Shown here piece after piece: positions 11,103 to 23,641 of a DNA stretch of 64,000 bases (position 1 is the stretch's first letter; each line of letters opens with the position of its first letter). Below the pieces are notes generated by a model. It saw only the letters and a list, made by a program, of their open reading frames with translations, made no database searches and was not told the origin of the DNA. The stretch is from assembly GCA_031310005.1 (NCBI GenBank), contig CM062384.1, positions 744,001 to 808,000 of the forward strand. Direction: 5' to 3'. Made by a program: the position numbers and the translations under genes. Origin of the DNA: Dactylellina haptotyla (lineage: Eukaryota; Ascomycota; Orbiliomycetes; Orbiliales; Orbiliaceae).

Positions 11103-13069
11103 TCAAAAAAATGAATGCACACTGATAACGCCTAAGACAACGAAAACCCCGAAATATGGAACTAAAATAAAACTACCTGCACTTTTCTTGCTCGATTGTT
11201 CTCCACTACTTCCACTCCCCACCGTTGTTTGCTCTGGTCCGCTCACCTCTGCTGTCTGCTCTGGTCCGCCCACCGCTGTTTTTTGCTCTGCATCACTGCC
11301 ACCCCCGCTAGTTTGACTAGCAATCTCGGTCACAAAAGTACCTGGGACCGCTTTTCCCGTTCTAGCCGCAGAACTTGTGATCACAGGGAACGCAGCGTGA
11401 TCAATGATTGATCCGCTTACAGCCAAGGTCTTTGTAACGCCATCTGTTAAAATATAAGTGATTCCGTTCCCATCGTCAAAGGTTTTCGTAAACCCATCGC
11501 TATTCCCTGTGACGAACGTTCTAGCATCAACCAAAGACCCAGTAATGAGTGTACGCTTAAATATTTCCGTGGTACCACTGATTACTGTGGAAAACGTGGT
11601 AACGGATCCAATAATTCGAAATGTCTTTCCCGGTGTTACCACTGTAACGGGGAACACCACTGGGACAAATGTTGTTGTTCCATCAATGACAGTTTCAAGA
11701 AGCGATGTGCCCTCGGACGTGATTGTGGAAGACGGTGCAATAGCGAAAGTACGAGTAGCTACTGTAGAAGTGATAATGGGCTGGCCGTTACTCCAACTAG
11801 TGAAAGTGGAGGTCACTAATTTTGTAGATAGCGATGGTGCTATCGGTGGCTCTGTGATCAAAGAAGTGAACGAAGAAACAATATCTGTTGGTTTCCCATT
11901 TTGAGTCGTATGGATCGTTGTTTCCACTGTCTCTGTCTCAACCGTCTCGGGAAGCGTCTCCAAGGGAATTTCTATACCCAAATTCTCCGCGAGGAAATCC
12001 ACAGGCGGCCATGGTAGGAAGTAATCGTCGGGAATTATAAGATTGCCAATTTTTACATCGAACTCTTCTGTCCAGAAACCTTCCGGTAGAAACACAAAAA
12101 GGTAGACGATAATTGCCCAAGCGTTTCCGAACCAGATAGTCACGGCCCATTCGTCATCCTGATTCGGTCCACCACCGTAAATACTAGCTCCTCGCACGAG
12201 ACGCATCAAAACCAATTCATCGGCTCCAGGGGTCTCCTCAGGCGTTATAATGTCAGTCGTGCTATTCGCTGGGAAGAGCAGAGATGGGAATTGCTCAGAT
12301 GATACTGATGATTCGATTGAGGTTTCGAATAGCAGTGTGGTTGTTGGTCCGGCGGTTATACTAGTATTATGTGTCAAAAATCCAGTTTCACTGGCTATAG
12401 AGACAGGCTCGGATATAGTTGTCGACCCAAACTTTGACTCTGCTTCGGCAGTCAAGTCTGGAAACTGAATCGTCTCGGTCGTTGAAGTTGGGTTTGCGAG
12501 AGCAGTGGAGGATATCGATGTTTCTAGTTGATGTTCAGACTCGGCCTCAGTACTACTGCTGCCTGTGGTCGTAGCCTCAGAAGTAGGAATAACAGCTTGT
12601 GTTTCCGATGTACTTGCTACCGAGGTACTGGTGCCTCCCACTGCAGGTTCGGAAGGAGCCGATGAGTTTACAGATACCACTGACGAACTAGTAGATTCTG
12701 TCTCGATGGGCAGGTTATCGGTCGTGGATCCTGCATCCACTCCCGTGCTGGTTGTAGTTGACTCTGGAGCACATAGCGTAATTGTATATGTGGCGATAGT
12801 ACTTTGCGACGAAGTGCTAGTGTCATTGACACTATCAGTGGTATAGGAAGTCACTGTACGGAATTGGTCAGTCATATAACGCACGCTTGTTATTACCCTA
12901 CTGTGAGTTATACGAATAGACGCTTACCATGCTTTGTTGAAAAACTACATATCTCTGTAACCGTGATGTTGAAAGGGGCCGACGTGGTTCTGGTATCTAT
13001 TTTTGCAAGACATATTTGAACACTGGAAATGGCTACCAGGAGCGCCAGTAATTTTGAAGCGGCCCTCAT
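11103..13069 (-). CDS. Ser/Thr-rich GPI-type cell-wall or surface protein
   Basis: I do not recognise a family. Two exons, 13069-12928 and 12853-11103, give 630 residues. Exon 1 encodes a signal peptide (MRAASKLLALLVAISSVQIC...) and the mature start KIDTRTTSAPFNITVTEICS. Most of the chain is Ser/Thr-rich and looks mucin-like, suggesting heavy O-glycosylation. A central island of about 90 residues is different: it has many Trp, Phe and Pro residues (for example DDEWAVTIWFGNAW and DDYFLPWPPVDF) and a strongly hydrophobic run. The C-terminus has short repeats of the form GPEQT, then a hydrophobic tail SFILVPYFGVFVVLGVISVHSFF after small residues, as in GPI-anchor signals. A TATA-like element lies about 120 bases upstream. 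Confidence 0.82.
11219..11294 (-). repeat. Three tandem repeats of about 24-27 bp in the GPI-protein gene
   Basis: Three near copies built around TTTGCTCTGGTCCGC on the plus strand encode successive EQT-containing units near the C-terminus of the surface protein. The third copy is more diverged. Confidence 0.6.
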
Positions 13070-13186
13070 ATTCGGAGAGATATCAGGAAAGACGAGACCC
13101 AAACAAAGCTTTGTGCAGGCGCAGGGGAATAACAACGTCGGCTTACGGAAGAAAGGTTGGATCTCCACCGCTGCTTTAGTCGCCCT

Positions 13187-13194
13187 TATATATT
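13187..13194 (-). promoter_or_regulatory. TATA box of the GPI-type protein gene
   Basis: On the minus strand this reads AATATATAAGG, about 120 bases ahead of the start codon. Confidence 0.45.
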
Positions 13195-15921
13195 CTCTTT
13201 GTCCAATCCAACAATATACGGATACGACTTTTAGCTTCACCCACTTCGTACTCCAAGTACAGCCTCTTCATTGTGGTTTGCCGAGAAGGATACCAAAGCA
13301 CAGACATATGCACGTCCTTGCCCATCCACCTATCCCGCATCCAGGGAGCAGACAGCCTGCGCTGTAATGGGCGCGTATGATAAGATAATTGACTGCGGTA
13401 CACCGAGAGTGGTGTTAAAAATATGGTACTGTGCCGCGCATATGCGTTTAATCACATTATCAGATCTAGAATTAGCCTCTTTGTATGCGGGATCCGTTGG
13501 GCCAAGCGGGAGTGGGTCATTTGGACAACACATTTCTCTTGGTCCCTGCCATCCATGCAGCCACCAATGATCTGACTGGCTGGCTAAGTTCCGTCTCGTT
13601 CTTGGCTGGTCAGGGTTGGAATGGTGTGAGGTAACTTGTGAGGCTATAAAAATAGCGGATGCCAAGAAGCTTTTAAGCGCCGCCCTTTGGAACCTTGGAT
13701 GGAAGTGCTTCTGAATTGGTCCGCGATGTGCTATTTTGAAATAACTTCTGTCAGAGCAACATTTTATTCGATTCACACACCAAGTTTTCTCTCGTCTTCT
13801 AGGAAGCAACGAAGGTGACCGCATCGATTGTAGCGCAAAATTTAGACGATCTTGGGCGCTAGCACGCCGACGCAAGTATTCGGTATAGTACTACAGCACT
13901 GAACGCACTCCATTGTGAGGTTGTAAACGTTTTCAAATTCCCCAAAGCCCCAGCTTGTGCCGATGCAAAAGATTCCGTTTACACTCAAGTGCACTTACGA
14001 TGAGAGCATTTTCGGGTTCTTGCAGAGAGACACAGCCAGAACAAGCGAGATAATGCACGTGTGGCCGTTCTCATAGGATGATCAAATGCGGCCGGCGGGC
14101 TGTGAACTCCGATTTTTTGATTTATGCCGCCTAAGCATACATGCATCCTAGGATCCTGGCTTTCGTACCGCCGCCTGGTTGCTAGCCGATCGTGCCGGCA
14201 TCCTCAGGACTCTGAGGGTGCCAAGTTGGGGTATGATGTACCCACTTTCTTAGTTACCAGTTCTGCATATATTTCCTGCGCCACTCTCAAACCTACTGCA
14301 GAGCTTTGCCAACAAAAACGTCACTATTAGACTGTTTCTAACCTCCTGAGTGATATTTCACGATATTTCAACGAAACTCGATGAACATATATGTACATGT
14401 ATATGCGCGCACCACACAGTATCCGACCTACCAAAGCTACATGTAGAAGGGTGAAATGATTGTAGCTTCGTCAAGTAAATATGTCACTTGTATTACATCG
14501 CTGATAATATTGTGGGGGTGGGGGGCGGAATGGTGGCCGTACTACGTGTTGGCTGTGCCGCTTTCCAGGTAGGCAGTGACGTTGTTGCATTGTTTTGGTA
14601 GCTTTGTTTTGAACGGGCCGCGCAAGAAATCCGAAGATTTGGATTGAAAAGGTAAAAAAATGAAACCATTTAAGGTAAATACGATTTATGTCATTGAAAT
14701 CACTTCATGAAGGCAGGATCAAATAAAAGAGCAAAAGGTAGGCGATCCTGAGTTTTGAGCCGTTATAAATCTTATTCAAGCTTTATAACTTACCCCTTAA
14801 ATCCAACCCAACACTAAATGAGGCAGGAGCGGTATATAAATGATTCCTTCTCAGTATCCAGAGTATCTTATTATCTTCAAGGGGGCCGCCAGCGTCGCAC
14901 TCACGTCGGGCCCACCTTTGGTAAATAGTTGATTATAACAGGAGCTAAGAACGAACATTTTTTAATTGAAGACTCTCAGTTATATCTGGGGTATAAGCTG
15001 TCAAGGGAGCTTGTCCTCGGTTTTAGTAGAGTGCCGTGGTGTATGGTCCCGAGTTTGCTTAAGTTTCGGCATAGTATCAATAGATGGCTTAATTAATTAA
15101 ATAACTTAATAATTTTCTCTTCACCGGTAAGGCGATCACGTAAATACTAATGGTGAACCTAACGCAATAGCATTTACGGTATCTATCAATGCCTATATTC
15201 TAGTGAGGTCTATCACAGCTAGTTACATATGGATGAGCAATTTCGTCAAACCGTTAGTATCAGAAGGAATATCATTTGGGAAGAGCAATTTATACATGTG
15301 CAGCTTGCTCTCTAAATTAGATTTGTACTATTCTGGCTATGTATTTAGTTTCTTCCGTCAAATAAACGCTGTAACTATTCCTACTGGCGGGGATACAGCC
15401 AGTCATCTCTATAAAAATTTTGGCTTTGCTAATTGGCAAAGCAATCAGAAGATTTGAAATCGGCGATTCTGCGTGGCCCAATGGAACCGAATAGCCATAT
15501 GGACTGGGTCAAGAAGGAAACAAATATATCAAAATACTGTGCATCGCAAAAGTCTGACTAAAAGAAGAAAATGGCCGATAGAAATGATAATAAAATTGAT
15601 AAATGCAAATATTAGACGACGACAGAAGAGAATATTGTATGAATACCCAAACAACAAACTAGACTGTAACTGCAAAGACGATCTGGATAGAGGTACAGGG
15701 AAAGTCCTAGTGTTTTGGACGGCCAACAGCAGTAGTTTCAAAAAATTACATTAGGTAAAAACCTGAAAAGAATATCGATATTTCCAAGCGATAGTAAACA
15801 ACATCTAAAGAACATATGGGATACAATGAAATCGCGCGCGCAAGGACAAAAAGAAAAAAATACTCGAAAAATTGCAAAAAAGGTATACTTAATTTCACAA
15901 TAGAAAAAAAGACAAAATAAG
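13195..15921. other. Gene-poor, partly AT-rich region
   Basis: No gene model could be built. The 181-codon minus-strand frame at 13330-13875 starts with an Arg-rich, motif-free stretch and has no supporting exon. Frames near 15203-15754 are AT-driven. A short G-rich run lies near 14514-14527. Confidence 0.5.
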
Positions 15922-16040
15922 AACTACAACAATCAGAATTCGCATCTGGTCACCCACGATACTACTACTTGATCGATACGAGGCTTGAGTAAGGCAGAGC
16001 GGACGGGATACCCTTTTTTCCTCGTTCTGTGGTCGTAGAT
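15922..16040 (-). rRNA. 5S rRNA-like gene, divergent isotype, copy 2
   Basis: The same 119-base unit as copy 1, in the same orientation; I count three base differences between them. The match stops at the gene edges, so the unit was not copied as part of a larger duplication. The helix-compensating changes of copy 1 are all shared. Unlike copy 1, no TATA-like sequence is seen 25-30 bases upstream on the minus strand. TTTT runs follow the 3' end. It may be a silent or weak copy. Confidence 0.7.
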
Positions 16041-17024
16041 ATTGTGCTTGACAGAAAATCACACTAAGGAACACGCTAAAAATATGACTAACTTAATAAG
16101 GAACTCTACGTTGCGATATCTTCCAATCCAAGCCCGGGATTTTGATCGCAAGGACCAAGAAGACAAACTCGACCAGCTTTTTGTAAGATAAATATCGTAG
16201 TCTCAGTCCTATTTATAAAGCTGGGGAGGACGAAATCAAACGAATCAATCACCATGATGGGATGAGTGAGAAGAGTCAGATCGTTTTCGCCATAGAAAAG
16301 AATTGTGGAGGTAGTTATCTGGAGATTGATGATTACAGAAATATCGTAAGACAACACCTTGCTGCTATTCGAATAGCGAACATAGGCAGCGCAGCCCTTC
16401 GTCGACATTGTTTCTTCGTACAAGCAAAGTTATAATTCCCCATTCTAATGGCAAATTTCCAGAGAGAAAGGTCGTCAAGCCAACACTATTCCTACAACTC
16501 AATCCTCTGAAGGTGACTTGTCGTAATCATTGCGGAGCCATAAAAAGCTGTAGAGAATAGATCATATAAACCGTCAATGTCCTGGCCAGTCGGTACAGAG
16601 TCAACTTGTTTAAACATACTAATATATTGGGTTTGATCTATATCGAGGCTGCTCTGTATCGAGATCGATCTATCGTAATAATATTCTATAGAACAAAGCC
16701 ATTAATGTAGAAAAGAAGCAATTACATAACAATGCAAATATAATACAGACAATCAAAAAATATTTTTGACTAATCCGAAGAACCAGCAAGCCTCTCCCAG
16801 CGATCACAACATTGAGAAAGTAGGCCTCTCTTAGGTAATGCCCTGGGTTAAACCTAAGAAATCATTCGTTTTATTGCAATAGAAACCTTCAAACTACCAA
16901 CGAACAACCCATTCGGAGTTTTTCTTTTATGTAAGAATTGCTAAGTTCAGCTTCTACCGCAGAATCGGAGATCAACCCCAGCCAATCAGGGTTCCCAGGC
17001 TTGAAACCATTCTTTAAGACTTGC
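16041..17024. other. AT-rich spacer
   Basis: The 105-codon minus-strand frame at 16106-16423 shows no motif, no splice partner and no signal peptide. Nothing else is seen. Confidence 0.5.
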
Positions 17025-17683
17025 TCAGTATCGATGATCGGAATATTCCTCCTTTTGCTCAGGTTTTCTTTGTTTTTGGTATCTATAGTCCATGAAACAG
17101 AAGAATGTGATAGGTAGGGAAAGTAAACTTGAGAGATTGCGGGTTAGCTGGACATTCTATATTGCCAGGCCTCCCTGCAGTTCCAACCAATAAGGATAGT
17201 AGCGTGTATAGACTATCGCTAATTGTGGGCAAAGTGCTAACTCGGAACTTACAATAGGATGATCATGAATGGCAATAGCACGTAAGTAAGAGTACAGCCT
17301 TCTGCCTGGCATTTGCTAATATTCATAAGAGTCATGACAGGAGCAGCGATCCAGAAGACCGACTCAACAATGCTCAAGATCATGTTAGCTTTCAGGCTAT
17401 GAAATCGTCTAAGTCGAGCGATGCTCTCAGTTAAGATCATATACGCCATTATTCCTAAAGACTTGGCGGACTATAAAACAGGTCAATTGGTATCAGATTA
17501 GTTGGCAAGCTCCGAGAATCCATAGAAACTTACAACACCTAGTACCCATGTATCCATTCTCTGTCTTCTGACATTTGGTAATGTGAACTTGACCACAGAA
17601 ACAACGACGACGCCGATAACAAGAAGGACTTGCAGGACGTGAATGATAAGAACCGTTTTCTTTTGAGCGTCTGATGAGAGCAT
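17025..17683 (-). CDS. Small four-helix MARVEL-like membrane protein
   Basis: Likely a membrane-organising protein of the fungal MARVEL type; exact role unknown. Exons 17683-17534, 17470-17253 and 17127-17025 join in frame to 156 residues. The last intron has branch CAGCTAAC and acceptor CTCAAG, which restore a continuous fourth helix (FLLSLPITFFCFMDYRYQ). Predicted helices lie at about 10-32, 47-62, 80-97 and 112-133. As in relatives, a short extracellular loop with two Cys (NISKCQAEGCT) comes before helix 4, and a charged cytoplasmic tail (KQRKPEQKEEYSDHRY) ends the protein. The frame continues upstream of the chosen ATG without another ATG, back to an AG that could be an acceptor, so a 5' exon cannot be excluded. 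MARVEL is called from helix pattern, not from a search. Confidence 0.72.
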
Positions 17684-19298
17684 GATGAGAGAAGGGAAAC
17701 CAAGTAATAGGTTCAAAGGTCTGCCTTTTAATCTACTCTTTGCGAAAGTGGGTCTGGATTTGAAGTAATATATCAAGGCAGAATTCTAAAGGTTGAAAAT
17801 TGGTTGATTGCTGCTTTTGTGTTGGACTGGGAACGAGATCAGTTGATTGTGGTCTCGCAGGCCAGATAAAACAAAAATCTGTTGATTGTAGAATTGGAAG
17901 TGCTTCGTTATAGCTGAGTTGGTTCGAAATGTATGAAAGCGGAATATTTCTTTGATGAATTGGGATCTCTATTCAATGGGTCGGCGAATTACTGAACGTT
18001 ATATAGCTGGCAGCTAGTGCGTATCCGAAAGCAAAACATCCAGGCGAGGGCGACACGTCGACACACAGCCGAGACTCAGTGTCGTCAGCCCTGCAAAGGT
18101 AATCTTTATACATTGAATAGGTTGTTCTGAGGTTCATAGCCCGCAAAGTTGCGTTTCAACTTGATACCCTCCTTGGCTTGGCGTCTTAGTCGTATGGATG
18201 GAAAACTCCGAAATTTCCTATTTAAGCTCGTATCGCGTATCGCGTATCGCCAAACGCTTAGAGTTGCCTAGTCTTCCAGATTTTGTTCGATCCAATTCTC
18301 TGGAGAAATATTGCCTTAGATCTCTTAGGATTTCTTCGTAATCCGACAGATAAAGGATATAAATAATTCGAAGCGTAGTGTCCAGAGATTGTTGCGTACC
18401 CGGAACAAGAGACTTCCGAAGCAAAAGACAATATGCTGCTGCCTTTATACAGTCCCAATAGGGACGAAGAAGGGTTATACGAATAGAAATACCGGCTGAA
18501 CGAACTGCCGAATCAGTAATTCCTGAGCAACCGAGCAGAATTTAGTCAAAACCTTATTTGAAGTACTACGTGTGCAGTGAATCGAGAAAGCGTGTAGAAT
18601 TCGAGTACCTTTGGAATACGATAATAATCACCGCAACGTCTGTAAATTGGAGAAAGAAAAAAAAGAGCCGAGACTCGCCTTCGAGACCGAGATACGAATA
18701 CGTTTTCTCCTCCCAATCCGCGAAGAATGTTGAGTTTGCCATGTTCCGATTCGCTTGACCGGGAGGGTGCCCAAATTGTACCCAAACACGGGCCAGGGTA
18801 AATCCAGCAGGGAGATCACTGCTCCAGTTTCTGTTTCGGCATGGCGATCAATTCGAATGGAAACCGCCTGGTTTGGATCCGATCATAGCCTGCCTTGTAT
18901 GGACATCTGGGTTTTTCGAGATATCCAGCCAAATTAATACTACAATGTCAACACACAAACACTGGTATCTAATTCTGGAACGTGGATCGATTTGAGAGAA
19001 GGTTTTCTGTCAAGTGTTTGCTGTCACACCACCAACCGTGTCAGGATACGGGTTGCGCATACGCTGTGATTCATACCCATCTGAATTAAACAGATTGCGA
19101 CTCGTACTTAGTTGCCCGTACATGTATATATCATCCGCCTTTACCAATCAAAAGCACCCTTTGCAGAGAAAATTGTGGAATTTGATGCTGCCAGTAGCTA
19201 CATAGATGATACGACTTGCTATTGCGAACTAAATACATATCTCCTATTCACGAAGCGGCTGGTTCCAGATTGCTGTTGTTTTTGTCGCCACCATTGAA
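17684..19298. other. Gene-poor spacer
   Basis: Only short frames. Three copies of CGTATCG stand in tandem at about 18229-18250. No gene seen. Confidence 0.5.
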
Positions 19299-20372
19299 AT
19301 GTCAGACGAACAGCAAGATATACCATGCCACGCCCGTCACGACCAAAAATTCAAACCCTGGCAACAGTTTCTTTATGTATTTATATCTCGGCATTCGTGT
19401 TTGCCAGGAAATCACCCTCCTAACTTTGGTATAATATATACAGGAAAGATGGAACGTAATCCCAGCCGCGGAATTCACCACACGTGTACGCGCCGAAATA
19501 GTCCAAGAATGGAAGACCATAAGCGATCGGTCGCGAGCTGTACCTACACCCCATAATCCCAGATCAATCGGTATAAACCGAAATAATAACCAAAAGAGTG
19601 CCAGGAATACCTCGCCAAATCCTTGGATCCTGGTAACCGTCACGCCTTATCATTCTTCCTTGGAGCCACATCTACAGGCCCTCTACAACCATACACCGTC
19701 CACCGCACATACTACGGTGACCCGTCCTCCCCATCTTCCGAAACGGAAGCGGACCTCGCGTGGCGTAATTTAGTATACATCCTGCACTACAGCACCGATG
19801 AACCGGGTCTTTTCTATGCCGCAACGGATATGTGCATGCCTTTTTACCAGAACAAACAGCTCTTATCGAATGTGACTTCAGCGAAGGATATTATGCAACG
19901 ACGGATCGTTGATCGGCTGGACTTTTTGAATATGGGGTATACTATCACTGGCGAGGAACGAGTGTACAGCCAGTGTGTGATAATAGCGGACAAAGAACTA
20001 CTTATCGGCGGGTCCGGGTTGTTAAAGTACTTTTTTATGGGTGGTGATGAGATACGGGAGGTGGAGAGTACCACGGGACCGATACTGGCCACGCATTGGT
20101 GGAAATTTATTGCTGGGTTAGGAGGTTCGATTAAGACGTTACAGATCCGAGATGGGTTCGAACCAGACGACGAAGAGGCGAACAAGGAATTCAGGATCGA
20201 CCTAACTAGAGAATCGGAAGATGTACTGGCCGACGTGATTAGATGGACAGAGTTAAAGACTGACGGAGAGGGGAGGGCTGTACCTGAGTTTGGCGTGGAG
20301 GAGGCGAAGGAGATTGCCAGGGAAGGGATCAAGATGATTGATGACATGTATCCAGATGGATTTTCTTGCTAG
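19299..20372 (+). CDS. Uncharacterised fungal protein, 315 residues
   Basis: Not recognised. Exons 19299-19376, 19444-19539 and 19599-20372 join in frame. Intron 1 (67 nt) has branch CCTAAC and acceptor ATACAG. Intron 2 (59 nt) is less certain, since its acceptor could shift. The third exon alone encodes 257 residues of convincing coding sequence with acidic stretches (EPDDEEANKEF). There is no signal peptide or membrane helix, so it is probably cytosolic or nuclear. Fragments such as KPWQQFLY, RWNVIPAAEF and LGGSIKTLQIRDGFEP could serve as search probes. The gene converges on the Gag1-like gene with about 570 bases between stops. Confidence 0.72.
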
Positions 20373-20939
20373 TTGGTAGAGGGCTCACGATAGTTGATGT
20401 TTTGCTTTATGTTGGGTATCATGAAGGAAACGAACTGCTCAGACTGCAGTGGTTTTGATATAAAGTACAGTTATTACATCTATAGTATAAAATCTTCCAA
20501 GCTACCCCTATAGTTTCATCGCGTCATCCCTTCTTCCAACTGTAGTTTATGAAATAAGAGAGAGAAAAAATCGCGCACTTGTTACAACAAAAGGTACGCC
20601 CAAGGAGAAGAAAAAAACGAATTATAAAAGAAAACCGTAGAACACCGCCGTTCTTCCATTGCTATATACCCGAGTAAAAAAAACCTCTCAGCTCATAAAG
20701 AGAATCATAGTAAAATACATTTGCGTGCTCCGATGGTAGATAGAATGGAGAGGAAATAGACAACAGGAAAAAGATGTATGCCGCACTGGTGTTACAATAT
20801 CTGCCGACTTTGGAATCGAGCAAATATGCTAGGTAGATGGGAACGTAAAAGGTATGTACACACAAGCTAAGTGTGTTGATGGGAGATCTTAGGGGTAATA
20901 TATAGAAAAGAGGTTAAAGAAGTGATAGGCAGGTAGCGA
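20373..20939. other. Convergent intergenic spacer
   Basis: 3' flanks of two converging genes, AT-rich, with possible polyadenylation signals on both strands. No gene seen. Confidence 0.55.
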
Positions 20940-22348
20940 TCACCGGCCGATTCCAAACACGCGTTTAACCATGCTTTCGCCGACGGTCTTCTTTTTCGCC
21001 ATGGACGGTTCCGGACGGGTTGGCTTTGGGGGCCACTGGCCGTCGGCTTTCCAGCCCTCGATGAGTGCGTTTGTCTATAAAGTATCAGTTTCGTTCGGCT
21101 TTTCGTTACACAAAAAGTAGGAGGAAAGAGGAAACTTACCATGTGCTGCAAGTTGATGGGTATTGTGGGAGTGTTACCCTTGATAATGATCCGCTGATAA
21201 AGCTGCGGGTAAGCGTCGGGAACCACGGCGTCATAAAAGGGGTTCTGATGCAAATAATGCGGAGGGGTAGGCGTCAGCTCATTCTTCCACCTGGTCATAA
21301 AAGAATTATCAAATCTCGACTCAAGAGAGACAAAACTGACATCTTCGAATTTGCTCTTGCCGATGGGCACCCGGCCGTTCTTATCGGCCTGGGTCCACAG
21401 ATCGCGGCGCTCAACCCAGATGCGCAACCCATCGTTCCATTTCATCTCCTCTTCGAGGTCCTTCCGCCGTCGTTGCTTGCGTTCATCCCGGGTAGCCTTC
21501 GGGGAGCCGATGGCGGTGGGGTCGTGGAAGCGGTAGACGGATTTGGGCTCGTCATCCGGGTAGACGCTCTTAGCGGGGCGGCGGTTGTCCTCGCTATCGG
21601 ATTCGTCACGCGACCTGTACTCTCTGTCATCTTCGTCCGAACTATCCTCTTCCTCGGACAGTATGGAGGGGAGACTGGTGCCGGTTGTGGTGGGGGAGGC
21701 TGAACCCGTTGCGGTCCTTCGACGCTTGCTCTTTCGCAGCTCCTCGTGCCAGTCCCAGTCGTTCCGGATGGTTTGGAGAATGGCCTGGGCGTTGCGCACG
21801 GCTTCCTGCTTCTCGGCTGCGGTCATCCGCTGGGGCTCGGACGGCTTGTCCTTGGAGGTTGAGGTGCCCATCTTCTTGCTATTACTATTGGAGGAGTTCA
21901 TTTTGGTGGGAGAGGTGGGTGTGTTTTCGGCGTGGTGGTGGTGGTGTGAGAGGATGGGAGCTATGGAAGCCGAGGTTGGCATGCGTGCCAGCAGTGAGGA
22001 GAGCGAGAAGATGCCGCCGGCAAACCCGCCTCCACTGCTGCCACCGCTATTCGCGCTGCCGACGCTAGACTTTGTGGGGGAAGGGAAGAAGGACCGCCTA
22101 GGGGAGGACGAGGAAAGAATATGATCCTTAGTCTTGGACTTAGTGGGCTTGGAGGAAGAAGTGGCGGTCGCGTTGGAAGTTGCGGGAGCGAGCGGGGCGG
22201 AGGGCGGCGAGTCGAAGAGGAAGGACGGTGTGCGTCTGGCCCGCGGGGATCGGGTCGGGCTGGGCGATGAAGTCGGAGCGGAGGGAGTGGCGATGTCTTT
22301 CGGGGCGGAGGGCGCAGGACGGGTGGTGGTTGTGGTGGGGCGCAACAT
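20940..22348 (-). CDS. Gag1-like clamp (DUF4050) domain protein
   Basis: Fungal protein with a C-terminal Gag1-like clamp domain (PF13259, formerly DUF4050); biochemical role not settled. Exons 22348-21140 and 21074-20940 (intron 65 nt, GTAAGT...TATAG) give 447 residues. The first 200 residues are low complexity, full of Ser, Thr and Pro, with a five-His run, and likely disordered. An acidic stretch (SEEEDSSDEDD) and a basic patch (KATRDERKQRRRKD) precede the conserved part: WNDGLRIWVERRDLWTQAD, then DAYPQLYQRIIIKGNTPTIP and, across the splice, NALIEGWKADGQWPPKP. A short basic tail (KKKTVGESMVKRVFGIGR) ends it. The conserved domain runs across the intron in frame, which supports the model. 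Confidence 0.85.
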
Positions 22349-23593
22349 CTTTTCGTTCGTTCCGTATTACTCTTCTTCTATGCCTTTCTATTTTTCTATC
22401 TCTTGGCCGAATAAAGAAACCTCTATTCCGATAGCTCTCTATTCCCTTTCTTCTCCCCGAACGAAATCCTTGCACCAAAATGGCCGTTCGATCTGACTCG
22501 GAAACTAGGCACTTGTCGGGAAGTTAATTGCTGTTGGACGGCCCAAAAGGCGAGCAGGGATGGGCTGGCTGCAAGCCCGCCGACGGCTGATGGGACTTTT
22601 CTTCACAACGATGAAGAACAATAACACGACAGAGCCATGAAGGGAGCGGAGAACAGAAGGGAGAATAAGGTGACGGGAAGAGGGAGGAAGCGAAGTTATA
22701 AAACGAGGAAATAACGACGGCGGAGTCGGCTTGTTCCGAGTCAGTTCGAATTTTAATTCTCAGACTTGGTCTCTGCTTTGAGGCTGCCAGCCCCGGTCGA
22801 GGAACCTGGGAAAAACAGACGAGCCGCAGTCTCCTCTCTCGTCTCCCTCCGAGCTCTTTTTTTTCTTTTCAGGCGGGAGGGAATGCAAAACGAGAATCAA
22901 ACGAAGCGGATGAGAAGAATGGTGAATGAAAGTGGCGGGAGAGGAACTGCAGCAAAATGGATTTCTGAAATGCAAAAATATGGACCCTCCACCCGCCAGT
23001 CGAGACTTCTTCTTCCTCTGCTCGACGCTTCTCTCCTCCCGGCCAAGGCAGCAGTGTGTCTTATTGGTGTTCGTCCTTTCTTCTTTCGCAGGCTGGGCTT
23101 CCCCGCAAAACGACCAAACCAGGAGGGATGCGCCAGAAACAAGAAGAGGAGTCGCTGTCAAACGAGAAAGAAAAAAAAAAAAAGCTGAAAAAGATAATGA
23201 AAAAGAGTATACCTTACGGTGAACAGACGGGCTTTCGGTGACAGAAGACTTCTTCTCTACCGGACCTCGACGTCTTCGGTCTTGAGGAGGTGTCGTCGGA
23301 ATGCCTTCGAAGTGGGCGGTCTCGCGAAAATGCGAAAATTTCAAATTGCTGGCTGCCCGAACGAGGCGGTGTATGTCTTTATATGAGAATCCTCTTTCTT
23401 TCCCCCCCAAGCGGGCAAGTAAATTACAAACATGTACATGTATATTTACCTTTTCGTATTATCGTGAGCCATGTTTATCGCCAATGCAAGTGCAAAATGC
23501 TGCTAGTTGATGGTTGTATCACGCTACCAGAATTCCTCGTCTTGAAGCGTTTTTGCCGCTATCCGTAAAGCGGCCAAAGACAGGGGCCCGCAG
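22349..23593. other. Pyrimidine/purine-biased upstream region of the Gag1-like gene
   Basis: Probably promoter and long 5' leader of the minus-strand gene. The 216-codon minus-strand frame (22760-23410) is a by-product of biased composition: runs of Lys, Arg, Ser and Phe, no domain. Upstream frames in a leader could affect translation. Confidence 0.45.
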
Positions 23594-23641
23594 GTCGGCC
23601 ATGTCGGCCAAGTCGGCCAAGCTGCTGCAGAACAGCTGCAG
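23594..23641. repeat. Three 9-bp tandem repeats followed by a PstI-type palindrome
   Basis: GTCGGCCAW occurs three times head to tail (23594-23620), followed at once by GCTGCTGCAGAACAGCTGCAG, which can fold on itself. It may be a binding-site array upstream of the Gag1-like gene. Confidence 0.6.

Noticed and set aside
13330-13875. 181-codon minus-strand frame upstream of the GPI-protein gene
   Set aside because: No domain, no signal peptide, no in-frame exon partner, odd composition; likely chance.
16106-16423. 105-codon minus-strand frame
   Set aside because: No motif, and the AT-rich surroundings make chance frames common.
22760-23410. 216-codon minus-strand frame
   Set aside because: Produced by purine/pyrimidine bias in a probable 5' leader; runs of Lys, Arg, Phe and Ser without any motif.
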